Positions 1-10,711 of a DNA stretch of 43,089 nucleotides are shown here, piece by piece. Each line of letters opens with the position of its first letter. Within the stretch, counting starts at the first letter, position 1. The stretch lies in contig AVPN01000413.1 in NCBI GenBank assembly GCA_000695325.1, forward strand, positions 1 to 43,089. Reading direction: 5' to 3'. This DNA comes from Pleurobrachia bachei. Its lineage: Eukaryota > Ctenophora > Tentaculata > Cydippida > Pleurobrachiidae. The translations under genes and the position numbers were made by a program. The notes beneath the pieces are model-generated. The model was not told the origin of the DNA. It did no database searches and worked only from the letters and a program-made list of their open reading frames with translations.

Positions 1-67
1 GATAACCAGTCACGTGACCTAAATACCGAGTTCTGATTGGTTGTTTACTTATGTCGGTCGGTTCCTG
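1..67 (+). promoter_or_regulatory. Promoter-like module, copy 1 (CACGTG plus CCAAT)
   Basis: This stretch recurs nearly unchanged at about 37444-37510 and 38493-38560. All copies hold a CACGTGAC E-box and the inverted CCAAT context CTGATTGGTTG. The other two lie just upstream of KIND-gene first exons, so it looks like a proximal promoter of the E-box/NF-Y type. Here no clear first exon follows, and downstream is the 3' half of ARMC1. It may be an internal promoter or a dispersed copy. Confidence 0.45.
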
Positions 68-250
68 GTATGAGTGCAAGAGATTCTGATGAAGCCTGAA
101 TCACTGAACCCGCTTTTATATCAAAAAACACCCACTTTTATATCCAAAAAATATCCGCTTTTTGCCCCTCATTGCTTTTCCTGTGTAAAATACCACTGAT
201 TACTGTATCTGTCTGTTTGTCCTGCTGATGTGAAACAGATTTATTCCTAG

Positions 251-3110
251 TGTGAAGGGTGTACCTAGTGCTACAGGAAGGGGAGCTTTCTTCCTTGGAC
301 AGGGCAACAAGAATGCCAGGGTAAGTAGTTTACATAAAATGTTTTACATTTGAAACACAGTCTAGCCAGACAAATGAAATAGTGGACGAAATACTCGATC
401 GACTGGTACGGTGTCTGTATTCTGCGCCCGCCTGGAGTGTGGGTGTAGTTGATATATCTTTTGTTCTCACCGTTTATTGTATTGTTCTGAAAATGTCTCA
501 CAGCTGTCTCATGAGAGAGAGAGAGAGAGAGAGTCTCCTCCTAACACACTGTGTATCAGGTGTATATTGCCGACATTGCTGGAACATTCACTCCCACGAC
601 AGAAGACTCGATCAAAGACGAGCTATTGAAAATCAGGGGAATTATCAGCTTTACATTTGACAAATTGAAACGTCGTTACACCATCAGAACTCGGGCAGAT
701 ATTACAGCAGAGGTGGGTACAGGGTAGATATATCGAGATTTATTTTTCTGGGTGTTTCTGGGTGAGAATTATTGGCTTAGGTAAAATACTGATTTTGGTC
801 TTTGGCAATGGTTTGCTTGGCCCAGTATTTGTAACATGATCCCGCCTCCTCAAGCAACCTCCCTCCTCATGCCCCCCCCCCATCTCAAGCTCCTCCTCTT
901 GTTTCAGCGTGTGATAAACCAGATAAATAAAGTTAAAACTATATCCGCCTCACAAATTGTAAAGAATGAGGCTGGAGAGGAGATCTCCATCAAATATGGC
1001 GATGAATACGATCAAGAAGTAAGTTTGACAAGTTAACTCAACAAGGATAATTGTATCCTTCATATTGATTGCAGTTCCATTCTACCTCCTTTCACCAATT
1101 CTTCAACCCCTGGAGGAGTAATGAGTATCCACATCTCTTTTATTCCTCTCTCTAGAACAGTCTCTCCTCCTCCCTCTCTCCCCCTCCCTCTAACCGCCTC
1201 TCTCCCCATTTCAGAATATGCCCGACTACCCGGACTACCTACCAGAAGACGAAGATGACTACGACATGCAGGGAAAGGTAAGTGTGTGTTACAGTGTGTT
1301 TATAGAGTGTTTATAGGGAGTTTAAATAGTGTGCTTTTTTTCCTTCCTGAGAGATTCAAAAGCCTTTTTGTGAGTTTGAAAATGTCTGGGCCGCCGGCCG
1401 AGTGATAGTTGCGAGGGAACATAATCGAGAGAGGGCATTGGAGTAGTCGTGTGTGTCTGAGAGCATATGGAGAGAACTCCAAAATGTGTGTGTTCAGTGT
1501 GTGTATCTAATAGCACTCAAAGAAGAACTCAGTGTTTGCATGTGAGGGGTTTTGAAAAAGTGTGTTTTCCAAGAAGATACAGCACAACTGTGTGTAATAT
1601 CTAATCTGCTATCTTCTTCTTCTGATCTTCCATGAGTGTAATGTGTGAGAGTGGGCACAGAAATAATCATCCAACTAATTTTCCCATCTTGTACTTCTTC
1701 TTCTTCTTCTACGAGGAATTTTGTACTTCACTCATTACTTCACTCATTATATATCCCAACTTTCTTACTCCCTCTCTCGCCGTCTCTCACAGGTTATTTT
1801 CCGCCACACACACTCAAAATACATTGGTCACACAGCATGACACCATTATACAGTTGGTTAATTGGTTGATTGCTCCGCCAATACCGTGTGTGTGTGTGGG
1901 TAACAGCTCGAGAATGTGTAACTTTAGGGCGCTGGCAAAGAGCCCAACGGTGTACAGTGTGTAATTGTAATGTACATGACACTTCTCTCATTCTGTCAAC
2001 ACTGAACACACTACAGTCTACACATACTAGACACATATATAAATCCCGCTGGCTCAAATAGATGCACTGCGCGTTCCATTGCATTACTCATTAGTTAGTG
2101 GATGTGTATGTGACTGATACAATGTATTATAGTCTAATCTCTATAAACCTGCATGTAGTGGGGCGGTAGTGTACTGCTAAATATACACGACACATAATAA
2201 TAGTGTACATCGACATACACACGTCGTCATCATCCCATGTGTAATTTGTGTGTGTGCAGAGAGAGGAACAAAGGCGGAAGACACACAAAATAACTACGGC
2301 CACGGAAGAGTGAAGGGAGAGAAAAATAGTTTGTTGCGGAGAAGTGTGAGGGTGAGAACTGTAGGTTAGAAAAGCGGTAGAATTTGGGTTAAATGTACAG
2401 TTGAGGATGTGTGTCCAAGTGTGTGAGAGAGCTAGAGAGAGAGAATAAATCAAGAATGTGAGGAGATTATCAAAACAAGCAACGTGAAACCAGCTGCAGA
2501 CAATGATCAATTGATTCCCTCTGTGAGAGATATGCAATAATATGCCAGAAAATGCGAGAAATGTCTGAAAATGTGAGCTGTATGAACAAGTGAGATGGCT
2601 GTGCGTATCAAGATTTATTGCCGATCACCCAATCTAAATCTGTACACTGTATTTTCAGGGAGGATCAAGTAGTTACTCAGTCCAGGTAACAAAATATAGT
2701 GCTGACAATCAGCTGAACAAACCAGTGTAACATTGCTGTATAAATGTTGTACAAACCACCATGTAACATATGCTGTATAAATGTTGTACAATGTTATACT
2801 GCAGCTGTAGCGCGATGTCCTGTCTAGTTGTGTGTACACTTGTAATTACACTGTACCTGTTAAATCATAGCTTATCACTTCTACCACAATACTTGATAGT
2901 GTCTTATTTTACAAAGCATGTCTTTTTATATTAGCATGTGTTTTTATATTAGTATTTTTAGCATGTTGAAATATATCCCCCTACTTCCTAGTTTTCTAAC
3001 ATCCCCTCCCCGTTCAGAGAGTCCGCAAGATGGGAGAGACAGATAACGATAATGGTGGTGGATGGCTCGGAGGCATTGGGAGCTACATTAGCAAGTCACT
3101 TTATTGGTGA
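251..3110 (+). CDS. ARMC1: ARMC1 orthologue, C-terminal exons (5' end outside window)
   Basis: Armadillo repeat-containing protein 1; in vertebrates it is linked to mitochondrial distribution and the mitochondrial bridging complex. In-phase exons: 251-320, 560-712, 908-1018, 1215-1277, 3018-3110. The first carries FFLGQGNKNAR, matching the FFLGTTNKRAK region of human ARMC1. The second holds the metal-binding-like fold (ELLKIRGIISFTFDKLKRR). The third has VKNEAGEEI, the fourth PDYLPEDED, and the last the family's C-terminal signature WLGGIGSYISKSLYW followed by TGA. All exon junctions are phase 0 with GT-AG borders. About 160 residues are visible; the armadillo repeats should lie upstream. The 1.7-kb last intron (1278-3017) holds only AT-rich and CA/TG-rich sequence. 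Identification rests on remembered family sequence and is strong because several blocks occur in the right order. Confidence 0.9.
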
Positions 3111-4597
3111 CGAGGGGAGAGAGTTAGTTGGACAAAACGTATTGTGTTGAGAGAGAGAAAGAGAGGAAGAGAAAGAGAAGGAGTGAGAGATAAAATAATT
3201 CATGGTTTGATTGAAGTGATTGGTGTCATGTTTGTGTGTGTTGTTTTTCTTTTTTGAAGATTTTTATCCCCCGCTACATTTTTCTACACATCACTTCTCG
3301 TGATTGATAATGTTTTTGTTGAAAAAAAAGAGAGAGAAAGAGAGAAACCCCTATCCTACGTTTATTTTCTACTAAAAGTATGTGACCCTGTATCCGCGTG
3401 ACACCCCTAAGAGTTTACACTGTTGTTGTTTGTTGGTAATAACTCGTTGTTGACCTACTTAGAAAGAGAGAGTGAAGATAACAATGTAAATATGCATTTT
3501 TATTTGATATACCACAAACACTGTGTACCTATTTTCCGCTCGTTTCAGAAAGTCTGTCGGCGTTGGTCTCGGCCTGGTTTGGTAGACGTAGCACGCGAGG
3601 TCTGGTGAAGGTAAAAAGTACACCTCTTTATGCGCGACACAACTCCTCTCATCCAGGAGCGTGAGAAAATGCGCGCCTTATTTTCCCACGGTCGAGACCG
3701 GCGCTGACAAGGGATTGGGACTAGGATTCAAAGATGACTGGCTCTTCGTTCATCTCATTGAGGTGAAAGGTTGTTGCTGAGATTCATTATTACTGAAGAA
3801 CGAATCAGACTCATCATAATTTGATAATGGTGGTGGATGGCTCGGAGGCATTGGGAGCTACATTAGCAAGTCACTTTATTGGTGACGAGGGGAGAGAGTT
3901 AGTTGGACAAAACGTATTGTGTTGAGAGAGAGAAAGAGAGGAAGAGAAAGAGAAGGAGTGAGAGATAAAATAATTCATGGTTTGATTGAAGTGATTGGTG
4001 TCATGTTTGTGTGTGTTGTTTTTCTTTTTTGAAGATTTTTATCCCCCGCTACATTTTTCTACACATCACTTCTCGTGATTGATAATGTTTTTGTTGAAAA
4101 AAAAGAGAGAGAAAGAGAGAAACCCCTATCCTACGTTTATTTTCTACTAAAAGTATGTGACCCTGTATCCGCGTGACACCCCTAAGAGTTTACACTGTTG
4201 TTGTTTGTTGGTAATAACTCGTTGTTGACCTACTTAGAAAGAGAGAGTGAAGATAACAATGTAAATATGCATTTTTATTTGATATACCACAAACACTGTG
4301 TACCTATTTTCCGCTCGTTTCAGAAAGTCTGTCGGCGTTGGTCTCGGCCTGGTTTGGTAGACGTAGCACGCGAGGTCTGGTGAAGGTAAAAAGTACACCT
4401 CTTTATGCGCGACACAACTCCTCTCATCCAGGAGCGTGAGAAAATGCGCGCCTTATTTTCCCACGGTCGAGACCGGCGCTGACAAGGGATTGGGACTAGG
4501 ATTCAAAGATGACTGGCTCTTCGTTCATCTCATTGAGGTGAAAGGTTGTTGCTGAGATTCATTATTACTGAAGAACGAATCAGACTCATCATAATTT
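3048..4597 (+). repeat. Tandem duplication, 2 x 775 bp, of ARMC1 last-exon end and 3' flank
   Basis: Unit 1 is 3048-3822 and unit 2 is 3823-4597. They appear identical or nearly so by eye, including a copied 61-codon open frame at 3423 and 4198. Each unit begins inside the ARMC1 terminal exon at GATAATGGTGG, so unit 2 repeats the last codons, the stop and the 3' flank without the splice acceptor. The junction shares the short word GATAATGG. The near identity means a very recent event or an assembly duplication. Within each unit a TTTCAG and a GAAGGTAAAA frame a 60-base exon-like piece (3549-3610), which I do not call. Confidence 0.9.
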
Positions 4598-4654
4598 GTC
4601 TGGGGAACATAATGGAAAGGTGTCAATAACGTCTGCTAATAATACCAATTTGTT

Positions 4655-5285
4655 GGTGACATAGACACCTGGTGTGTTCCCACACACAGGTGCCAGCTCA
4701 GCCTCAAAAAGGGTCGTGTCTTTCAAGAGCTCTTGCGCACGATCAACTGGGCCGATTTGCATACGGTTTGTCGCAAAAGACTACAAATTGATCCTAATAT
4801 ACTGGAAAATACCCGAGAAGTTTGTCTGTCAACAGGAAGTGGGTCAAAATTGACACTGAAGTCAAATCTTTAATCTGGCTTTCCGGGGATTTCGCCCCAC
4901 TCCCAGATGGTTTAGAATGAATCTGAGGGTATCAAAAGATAGGTTGAAGTCTTGTGATTACTGGAAAATACCCGGCATTAACTGCTGATGGTAATTGCAT
5001 CAACATATCTCCCAACATCTTCTAAATTGCATGGGCGTAGTGCAGAACCTCTCGGAAGCCAGATTATTGATTTGACTTCAGTGTCAATTTTGACCCACTT
5101 CCTGTTGACAGACAAACTTCTCGGGTATTGTCCAGTATATTAGGATCAATTTGTAGTCTTTTGCAACAAACCGGATGCAAATCGGCCCAGTTGATCGTGC
5201 GCAAGAGCTCTTGAAAGACACGACCCTGTTTGAGGGGCGGAGCCGTCGCCTATGTGTGGGGATCGCACTAGGTGGCTATGTCGCC
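4655..5285. mobile_element. Foldback MITE with ~170-230 bp terminal inverted repeats
   Basis: The arm at about 4712-4885 is repeated in inverse orientation at about 5054-5227 with only a few differences. Lower-identity inverted homology runs out to GGTGACATAG at 4655 and CTATGTCGCC at 5276-5285. The loop is about 170 bp and has no coding frame. I see no convincing target-site duplication. A solitary copy of the right end (about 46 bp) lies at 6768-6813, so this is a family. The superfamily is not determined. Confidence 0.8.
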
Positions 5286-5558
5286 TGCACAAAAACCAGC
5301 GCCCGTTAAAATGTCTCTCCCCCATTCTAAAAGTAACAGTCTCGCGCGCGGTAATTTTAATTTCAACTTTAGTGTGTTCTGACCCTTGCTGTTTTTTTTA
5401 GTTGGCACTAGCTTAAATGCACATTTGAACCCATATATTGTATATAGCTATGATTTCATTTTCTGTCAAATATTGCCACGACTTGGTAAATGATTTCTTT
5501 TGGGAATTGACCGCAACATGAAGTACAATACTCGTCAAAGCAGTGCCATACTGCAATT
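5286..5558. other. Intergenic, no feature seen
   Basis: AT-rich stretch between the foldback element and the LDLa reading frame. It ends in a T-run plus CAG at 5565-5573, which may be a splice acceptor. Confidence 0.4.
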
Positions 5559-6428
5559 TTGTGTTTTTTTCAGGTAGCAGGGTTGTGTTTAGTGGGTGGT
5601 TGTCTATCAACAATCAGTAGAAATATCTTATGTGCGGATCTTGGTTCAGTGTCCCTCTGTGATGACCGGTTAAATGAGAAGTGTGTTGAAGCCTCGCCCA
5701 AGTGCACTGTCCATAAGCACCGAATGTGCAATGGAATCCCGGATTGTCCTGACTCATCGGATGAGACTAATCCCATGTGTTTGATGGTATCAGGAAAGTT
5801 GTGTGTTAGGTTCTTCGGAGCCCCCCGAGGCCGGAAAGATCAAATCCCCCTGGATTGGATTTCCGATGGTGTGGTTGACTGTCTGTCAGGAGATGATGAA
5901 GTTGATCAGTGGCCCAGATGTGGATCAGGGTCCTCCACCAGACTAAAATCCAACAAGACCTGCAGTGATGTCTTTGTGTGCCCGGGTGGACGTGGAGGCT
6001 ACATTGAGCTGCCCCAGTTGTGTGATTTGGTTTACACCTGTGGAGCGGAGACTCGTGTTTGTACAATTTCCCGTAAACAGTTCCAACTGCAAACAACATT
6101 CCCGGTTGAAAGAAATTCAACAAAATCAGGGTTCTGGTGTCTACCAGGCTTAGAAAATCTCCGACTGCAGTTGTCACCTTGTCGCTCAGTTAAAGCGTGG
6201 AATTATCCCCCTGGGCTAGATGTGTTTGGCAAAAACGACACCCTAGAAATAACCATACCAGATCAGAAACTAGATTGTAGGACGCTGTATGGAGAGATTT
6301 ACCTACATGTAGCATGTGAAGGACAATGCCTGGACAATACTACAGAATGCCCATTAGAAGGAAGGGTTGTGTTGAAGGACTCTTGTCGGAACCTAGCGAA
6401 GAAACAAGTCTACACCATTGTTGGTTGA
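5559..6428 (+). CDS. LDL-receptor class A domain protein, possibly truncated
   Basis: Open frame of 289 codons, rich in cysteine. LDLa modules bind calcium and protein or lipoprotein ligands outside the cell. Residues ~45-75 form a clear LDLa repeat (C-x-H-x-x-x-MCNGIPDCPDSSDE). A second looser one covers ~80-120 (DGVVDCLSGDDEVD), and two further cysteine pairs follow. The start is uncertain: ATG at 5559 gives a plausible hydrophobic signal (residues 5-17), but a TTTTTTCAG at 5565-5573 could instead make this an internal exon with the signal peptide upstream. No transmembrane segment is seen, although such domains usually sit on receptors. The frame stops exactly where a SINE-like segment begins, so the 3' end may have been lost or the transcript may splice onward. 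Several N-x-S/T sites fit an extracellular protein. Confidence 0.7.
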   Translation: MCFFQVAGLCLVGGCLSTISRNILCADLGSVSLCDDRLNEKCVEASPKCTVHKHRMCNGIPDCPDSSDETNPMCLMVSGKLCVRFFGAPRGRKDQIPLDWISDGVVDCLSGDDEVDQWPRCGSGSSTRLKSNKTCSDVFVCPGGRGGYIELPQLCDLVYTCGAETRVCTISRKQFQLQTTFPVERNSTKSGFWCLPGLENLRLQLSPCRSVKAWNYPPGLDVFGKNDTLEITIPDQKLDCRTLYGEIYLHVACEGQCLDNTTECPLEGRVVLKDSCRNLAKKQVYTIVG

Positions 6429-6603
6429 TCACGGTCTTCCTGGAGCGTCCGAAGTAACATGCTCTGCATAAACTGATTGGTGGGTGGCCTTGCTACGGCG
6501 GAGTGGTTGACGTGCTGGGGCGCCCAGCGTGTTCGGTGCGGCCTCCATTACTTTCGGGCAGGTCATCCTCCAGACGCAGCAATCACAAACAAACAAACAA
6601 ACT
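6429..6603 (+). mobile_element. tRNA-derived SINE-like segment with ACAA-repeat tail
   Basis: A GC-rich block contains CGGCGGAGTGGTTG at about 6496, close to the A box of Ser/Leu tRNAs. A weak B-box-like GTTCGGTGC follows about 35 bp later, and the segment ends in repeated ACAA (6588-6601), the tail type of many SINEs and LINEs. It abuts the LDLa stop codon. No target-site duplication was identified, and I have no second copy in this window to compare. Confidence 0.45.
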
Positions 6604-6728
6604 GAGACCAAATTGTCCCAATTACAGAGCCAAATGATGTCAAATCATATGTCCTAACCCTCAGGGCTCAGACAATCTAGGTATAGCTCCGGTGACTCAC
6701 CGTCGTTCCGTTATGATTTAGATTTTGG

Positions 6729-6813
6729 CTGTCTGGCGGCACCGACCCAATATGAGCGGGGTCTGGTGAGCCGTCGCCTATGTGTGGGGATCGCACTAGG
6801 TGGCTATGTCGCC
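6729..6813. mobile_element. Composite of two MITE ends
   Basis: CTGTCTGGCGGC...ACCGACCC at 6729 matches the left end of the short element at 7769-7850, followed by GGGGTCTGG as near its right end. From 6768 to 6813 the sequence instead matches the right terminus of the foldback element at 4655-5285. One element apparently inserted into or recombined with the other. Confidence 0.55.
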
Positions 6814-7190
6814 AAACCAATTTGACCAATTGACTAGGTGAATTATACAACTGGACACAATTACTAATAAATCCAACTACATGAACCCCCCATTCACCAC
6901 TATATTTCAGACCACAATTAGTTAGTGGTTAGTTCCTTTCCAGTGTTCACTGCAATCTCTCTTCAGTGTGGTTTTATAAAGCTTTTGGCAAGCAGATAAC
7001 ATATGTGAATATATCCGAAAAACTCTATCAATCACCACAAAGTTATTAAAAGGGGAAACATTTCACATGCAGGTATGGATACATCAGGATGTGAGAGAGA
7101 GTGTGTGACCTATATCACATTTCACAAATCCTATTACACACACCCAACACGCACATAGTGCCGGTACCAACTGGTTCTAGCTTTTGTTCT
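6814..7190. other. Intergenic or intron, no feature seen
   Basis: AT-rich, with a CACACAC stretch near 7135. If the open frame at 7202-7461 is a minus-strand exon, its continuation would have to lie here, but I could not find a convincing next exon. Confidence 0.3.
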
Positions 7191-7201
7191 ATCGATTTAC
7201 T

Positions 7202-7461
7202 GCTCTCAAAATCTGTTTGATAATAGCCGCTGAACTGGCGGTACCATGTATTTCTATCTCTGCTCCCTTTTTAAACTTTTCTCGTCGGGCCTTCAATAAA
7301 GTATAACCGCGCTTACTTTGTGTTAAAAGACCACAATATCCATCCTCTTTTAATTGATCTCTTTTATATTCTGTGTGATAGAGCTCCTCTATTTTTGGAA
7401 GTATCGGGAAGTTTCTAAAAAATGAATCGCTCCGATGATTTTTCTCCCTCGTGAGTTGCAA
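7202..7461 (-). CDS. Possible exon of an Alba-like protein (POP7/Rpp20-like)
   Basis: Minus-strand open frame with no in-frame ATG, so an exon rather than a whole gene. The C-terminal half (KFKKGAEIEIHGTASSAAII) resembles the core strand-loop-helix of Alba proteins, in particular Rpp20/POP7 (SEIYIHGLGLAINRAI). Rpp20 pairs with Rpp25 in RNase P and MRP, and an Rpp25-like gene does occur in this window near 41 kb. A GTAAAT at 7201-7196 could be the donor. No upstream or downstream exon was found, and the first third has no recognised similarity. It could also be a chance frame or a degraded copy. Confidence 0.3.
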
Positions 7462-7760
7462 GCACCTCGATATATAGGTCTCTCATTGTATCGTGTCTTT
7501 GTGAATTGTGAAGCAATATAATTTGTAATATGATGATTCTATGACACTGCACGTCCCATATTTCGAGATGCAGGACTTTCAGTATTTGAAGGGCGGTACA
7601 TTTGTTGACACTGACAGTGCAAGCTTGAAACTGTTCAGCTGTATAGAAGAGTGCATTTATGGGCTTTGGGCACGTAGCGCCTATCTAGTCTGTTATGTGC
7701 TTAACTAACTTATTTTAGTTCGTTGTACGTGAAGCAGTTATGTAACTGAACACTAACTTT

Positions 7761-7858
7761 AGTATCACCTGTCTGGCGGCGCCGACCCGACCCGAGCTGA
7801 GCGCACTGAGCGCACTGTCGAATCAAAACGGGGTCTGGGGCGCCAGACAGAGTATCAC
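7761..7858. mobile_element. 82-bp MITE with 8-bp target-site duplication
   Basis: The element spans 7769-7850. Its ends are inverted repeats (CTGTCTGGCGGCGCCGACCC and GGGGTCTGGGGCGCCAGACAG). It is flanked on both sides by AGTATCAC (7761-7768 and 7851-7858). An 8-bp duplication is typical of the hAT superfamily, though other superfamilies also make 8-bp duplications. The interior contains a short direct repeat GAGCGCACT. Confidence 0.88.
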
Positions 7859-7906
7859 TAATTACTAATGACATACATAAACTTGCTTTCGTTCAGATCA
7901 GACAAC

Positions 7907-8869
7907 ATGAAGGTTCAAGATTTATACTCTGCTGCTTCTGAGATATGTCTAATTCCGGAGTCACCAGATCAACCATCTTCCCCCTCACAGGGGACCCCCT
8001 CCTCTTCTAGGGGTGGCCAAGATCTAACGGTTCGAGGCAGTGCATTCTATCAGATGGAGTGCAACTCGAGTTATTATTTTACCCACAAGTTCCTCTCGCA
8101 ACCCCCAATCAGAGAGCTAGAAGGGTTTTGCAAGGTATTTATGCAGGTTATATAACCTGTCATCATATTGACAGATCCATTTAGTTCCCCCTCTCTCGTC
8201 GTATATAATGACTTCCCCACCTTCCCCTTCTTGATTATAATATGACCTGTCTCGTAGGTGCAACTGCGGTATACCACCTCCAAGTTCAAGAATGGTAGAG
8301 CGATACCAATTCAGGGGTACAAAAAGAAAGAGCTGGTTCGAGATGTGAAGCGATCCCTACAGCTGTTTCCCACCCAAGTCAGTGACCAGAATTGATCTTC
8401 AAATTTTCTTAGGTTTCCATAGAACCAACAATCTTCCAATCTTTCACTGTCAGTGCGATGCTTGACAACCATGAAATTCTTAAACTTGAAGCGTTATACC
8501 TATCATAAGTTCTATCATAAGTTCTTGGGAAGATATTTAGTGGGCGAGGGTAGCGTTTTTCTGTCATTTCTGATAGTTTAGGGTGTGACAACTTAGTGAC
8601 AACTTAGTGGCCCCGCCTTACAATCATTTTGCAGCATACAATTTGGAGTTTTCTCCCGGTTTATTTTTTATTTTTCACCCGATGGAACGGGGGTTCTAAC
8701 TTGCAAAATTTTGCTTTTTCAGGAGCAAAATACAAGAAAGGAAGCCCTCCAAGTACAAGCTAAAGTTATTCGCCTGCCTAAAGAATTCAGGAACACGGTT
8801 GGCTCTCAGATTTTTGGGTCTCAAATTCTCCTGACAGATGAAGATCAACTCCCTGCAGTGACATCCTGA
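7907..8869 (+). CDS. Unrecognised three-exon gene, 164 residues
   Basis: Exons 7907-8134, 8258-8377 and 8723-8869 join in phase 0 with GTATTT/TAG, GTCAGT/CAG borders to give 164 residues ending in TGA. The start ATG lies 10 bases after a TTCAG. Residues ~20-45 are Ser/Pro/Gly-rich and likely disordered. Residues ~46-115 contain aromatic and charged residues with a FKNGRAIPIQGYKKKELV segment that looks folded. The last exon is helical and charged, then ends LLTDEDQLPAVTS. There is no signal peptide or membrane segment. I do not recognise the family and assign no function. The consistent phases and length make a real gene likely. Confidence 0.65.
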
Positions 8870-9293
8870 TCTATAGAGAACTACCATTAAATTGAAGGAG
8901 GATAGTGATATTTACCGTCCAAATTAAACTGTTACATCGCCGCATTATGATACACACATGGTTGCGGAAAAGCAGAAAAAGTTGCCACTAATTTTGTGTA
9001 ATCCTTGCACTTCCCTTTTTCTAAAACTGTCCAAAATTGTGGAGTTCCGACAATTAGAGACGGATAGACAGTGTCTATTAGACACAGAGAGATCAGAGAT
9101 CTGATGAAGGAAACGAGTCATTGTGAATTTATATTTTGATCCATTATTTCCCAAGCCTACCCTGGCGAAGAGAGAGGAAGAGAGAGTGTGTGTGAGACTG
9201 AGAGAGAAAGCAATCTGACTTTAGGCCAACTTTTGTTCACTATCTGATTGTTATATTCTCTCTCCGCAACATTTTGTTTTCCTTGTAAAGATC

Positions 9294-9575
9294 ATGAGTT
9301 CATCTAGCGGTCAGACTCTGGGAAGGTCAGGAGGAGGAGGACACGAGACTGTTAAAATCTTTGTCTCCGATGATACAGGTTAGCTCAATTAGGCTTCCTA
9401 CACATTTTACACGTGTGTTTTTTACGTAGCCTTTTTGCATTTTTATTAGTCTTGCATACACAGTGTGGGTGTTTTCTGGGAGATTTTAATTGCGTTTAAT
9501 TAGCCATACACATGTGACTTAATCACTGGTGCCTTGTGCTTACGTACTTGGTTCTGCTTTTATTTTCTCTCTCTC

Positions 9576-9615
<40 letters not shown>

Positions 9616-10711
9616 CGCGGTGATGTATGATGTGTAATGAAGCCTGGAAACCTTGACATTATCAACTCAATTTACTACGAACAACTCAAACTCCGTCGTG
9701 ATCAAAACTTAGGTAGTAGCCCCGTAGTAGTTCATTTTTGATATTGGATTTAGTTGTTTGCTATCGTCGCTTCCCATCATATCTTAGGTAGTCTAGCCAG
9801 ACTCTGTTTTGTGTGACATGAAACGGGGCCGGGGTCTAGCTAGGCAATCCTTGTTACCTCCCTCCTTCCAGGTACAACTGCACTGTCCGACTCAGAGGAA
9901 ATCAAACCTGCTGATGAAGCCTCAACACCTCCTAAACGGGTATAGAACATTTTCCAGATCTAATCTTTATTTGTTTACTCAACAAATCGTTGTCACATTT
10001 TCAGTTGTGGGCTAAAACCATGACCCTTGTCCTCATTGTCAAATACCATTCCTTTTGTAGGTAACCCGACCCAAAAGGCCCGGCCCTGGAAAGTCTTCCT
10101 CGAAGCGACAAAAGTCCCGGGGTTCAGCACAACCCGATAATGACATCTCCTCCTCCAGACCCACCGCCCTGAAAACAGAACTAACCAGAAAACCACCCAC
10201 CAAAACAGCTCATTTTCAGACGGCCGACACGAACTCAACTAGTGACAATGACATGTCAATTGCCCTGGACATATCCCCTAGTAAGAAGGGTAGATTTTCA
10301 TTTGATGGGATAGTAATGGGGCAACCTGGTAGTGGGAGGGGTGAGCGGGCCCCTGCAGCCGTCCCTGCCAGTAGGTTAGTAGCTACACTCTCCCCAGTGA
10401 TCAAAAGGAAGGTCCTCTCCGCTCTACTATCAATGCAGAATGCACAGGAATCTAAACTGCCCACCCCTAGAACAAACATTCACCTGGCCATCCTGGCCCT
10501 AATAGTGTGTCCTCCCCTGGGGTGCCTGGCATGGCATCACTCCAAGAAAGCAGGACAATACAGAAAACACGCTGATATGCCTAATGCACGGATCCACTCA
10601 AAAACTGCTGCCACGTTTTCCTATATTGCATTTTTAATCGGGGGCCTCTTTCTGACGGGATTATTTGTTGTGTATGTGCTATTAGAAGACGTCTTTAGGG
10701 GTGGATCTTAG
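9294..10711 (+). CDS. CD225/dispanin-family membrane protein
   Basis: Exons 9294-9378, 9872-9939 and 10061-10711 join in frame to a 267-residue protein. Residues 1-165 are Ser/Pro/Lys-rich and look disordered, with basic patches near the start of exon 3. Residues ~175-260 form the CD225 domain: a first hydrophobic segment (IHLAILALIVCPPLGCLAW), a polar loop with the family pattern S-K-x-x-x-x-Y then A-R-x-x-S-K-x-A, and a second membrane segment (SYIAFLIGGLFLTGLFVVYVLL). CD225 proteins include IFITMs, PRRTs and SynDIG-like proteins, which act at membranes in trafficking or fusion. The specific role is not deducible. The start ATG is 3 bases after a CTTGTAAAG acceptor-like site. The last exon is duplicated downstream. 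Confidence 0.8.

Noticed and set aside
350-372. A MITE end shared by 350-372, 9793-9805 and 41030-41054 (GAAACACAGTCTAGCCAGAC-like)
   Set aside because: The words are short and partly different, and no partner ends or target duplications were found.
1300-2540. Several minus- and plus-strand open frames of 60-136 codons
   Set aside because: They lie in the last ARMC1 intron, are low-complexity (CA/TG and CT-rich) and have no consistent splice signals.
3423-4383. Two identical 61-codon open frames as small genes
   Set aside because: They are in the duplicated 3' flank of ARMC1; identity comes from the duplication, and the peptide has no recognisable features.
6485-6560. A functional tRNA gene
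   Set aside because: Only the A box is good; the B box is weak and no cloverleaf could be drawn. A SINE head fits better with the ACAA tail.
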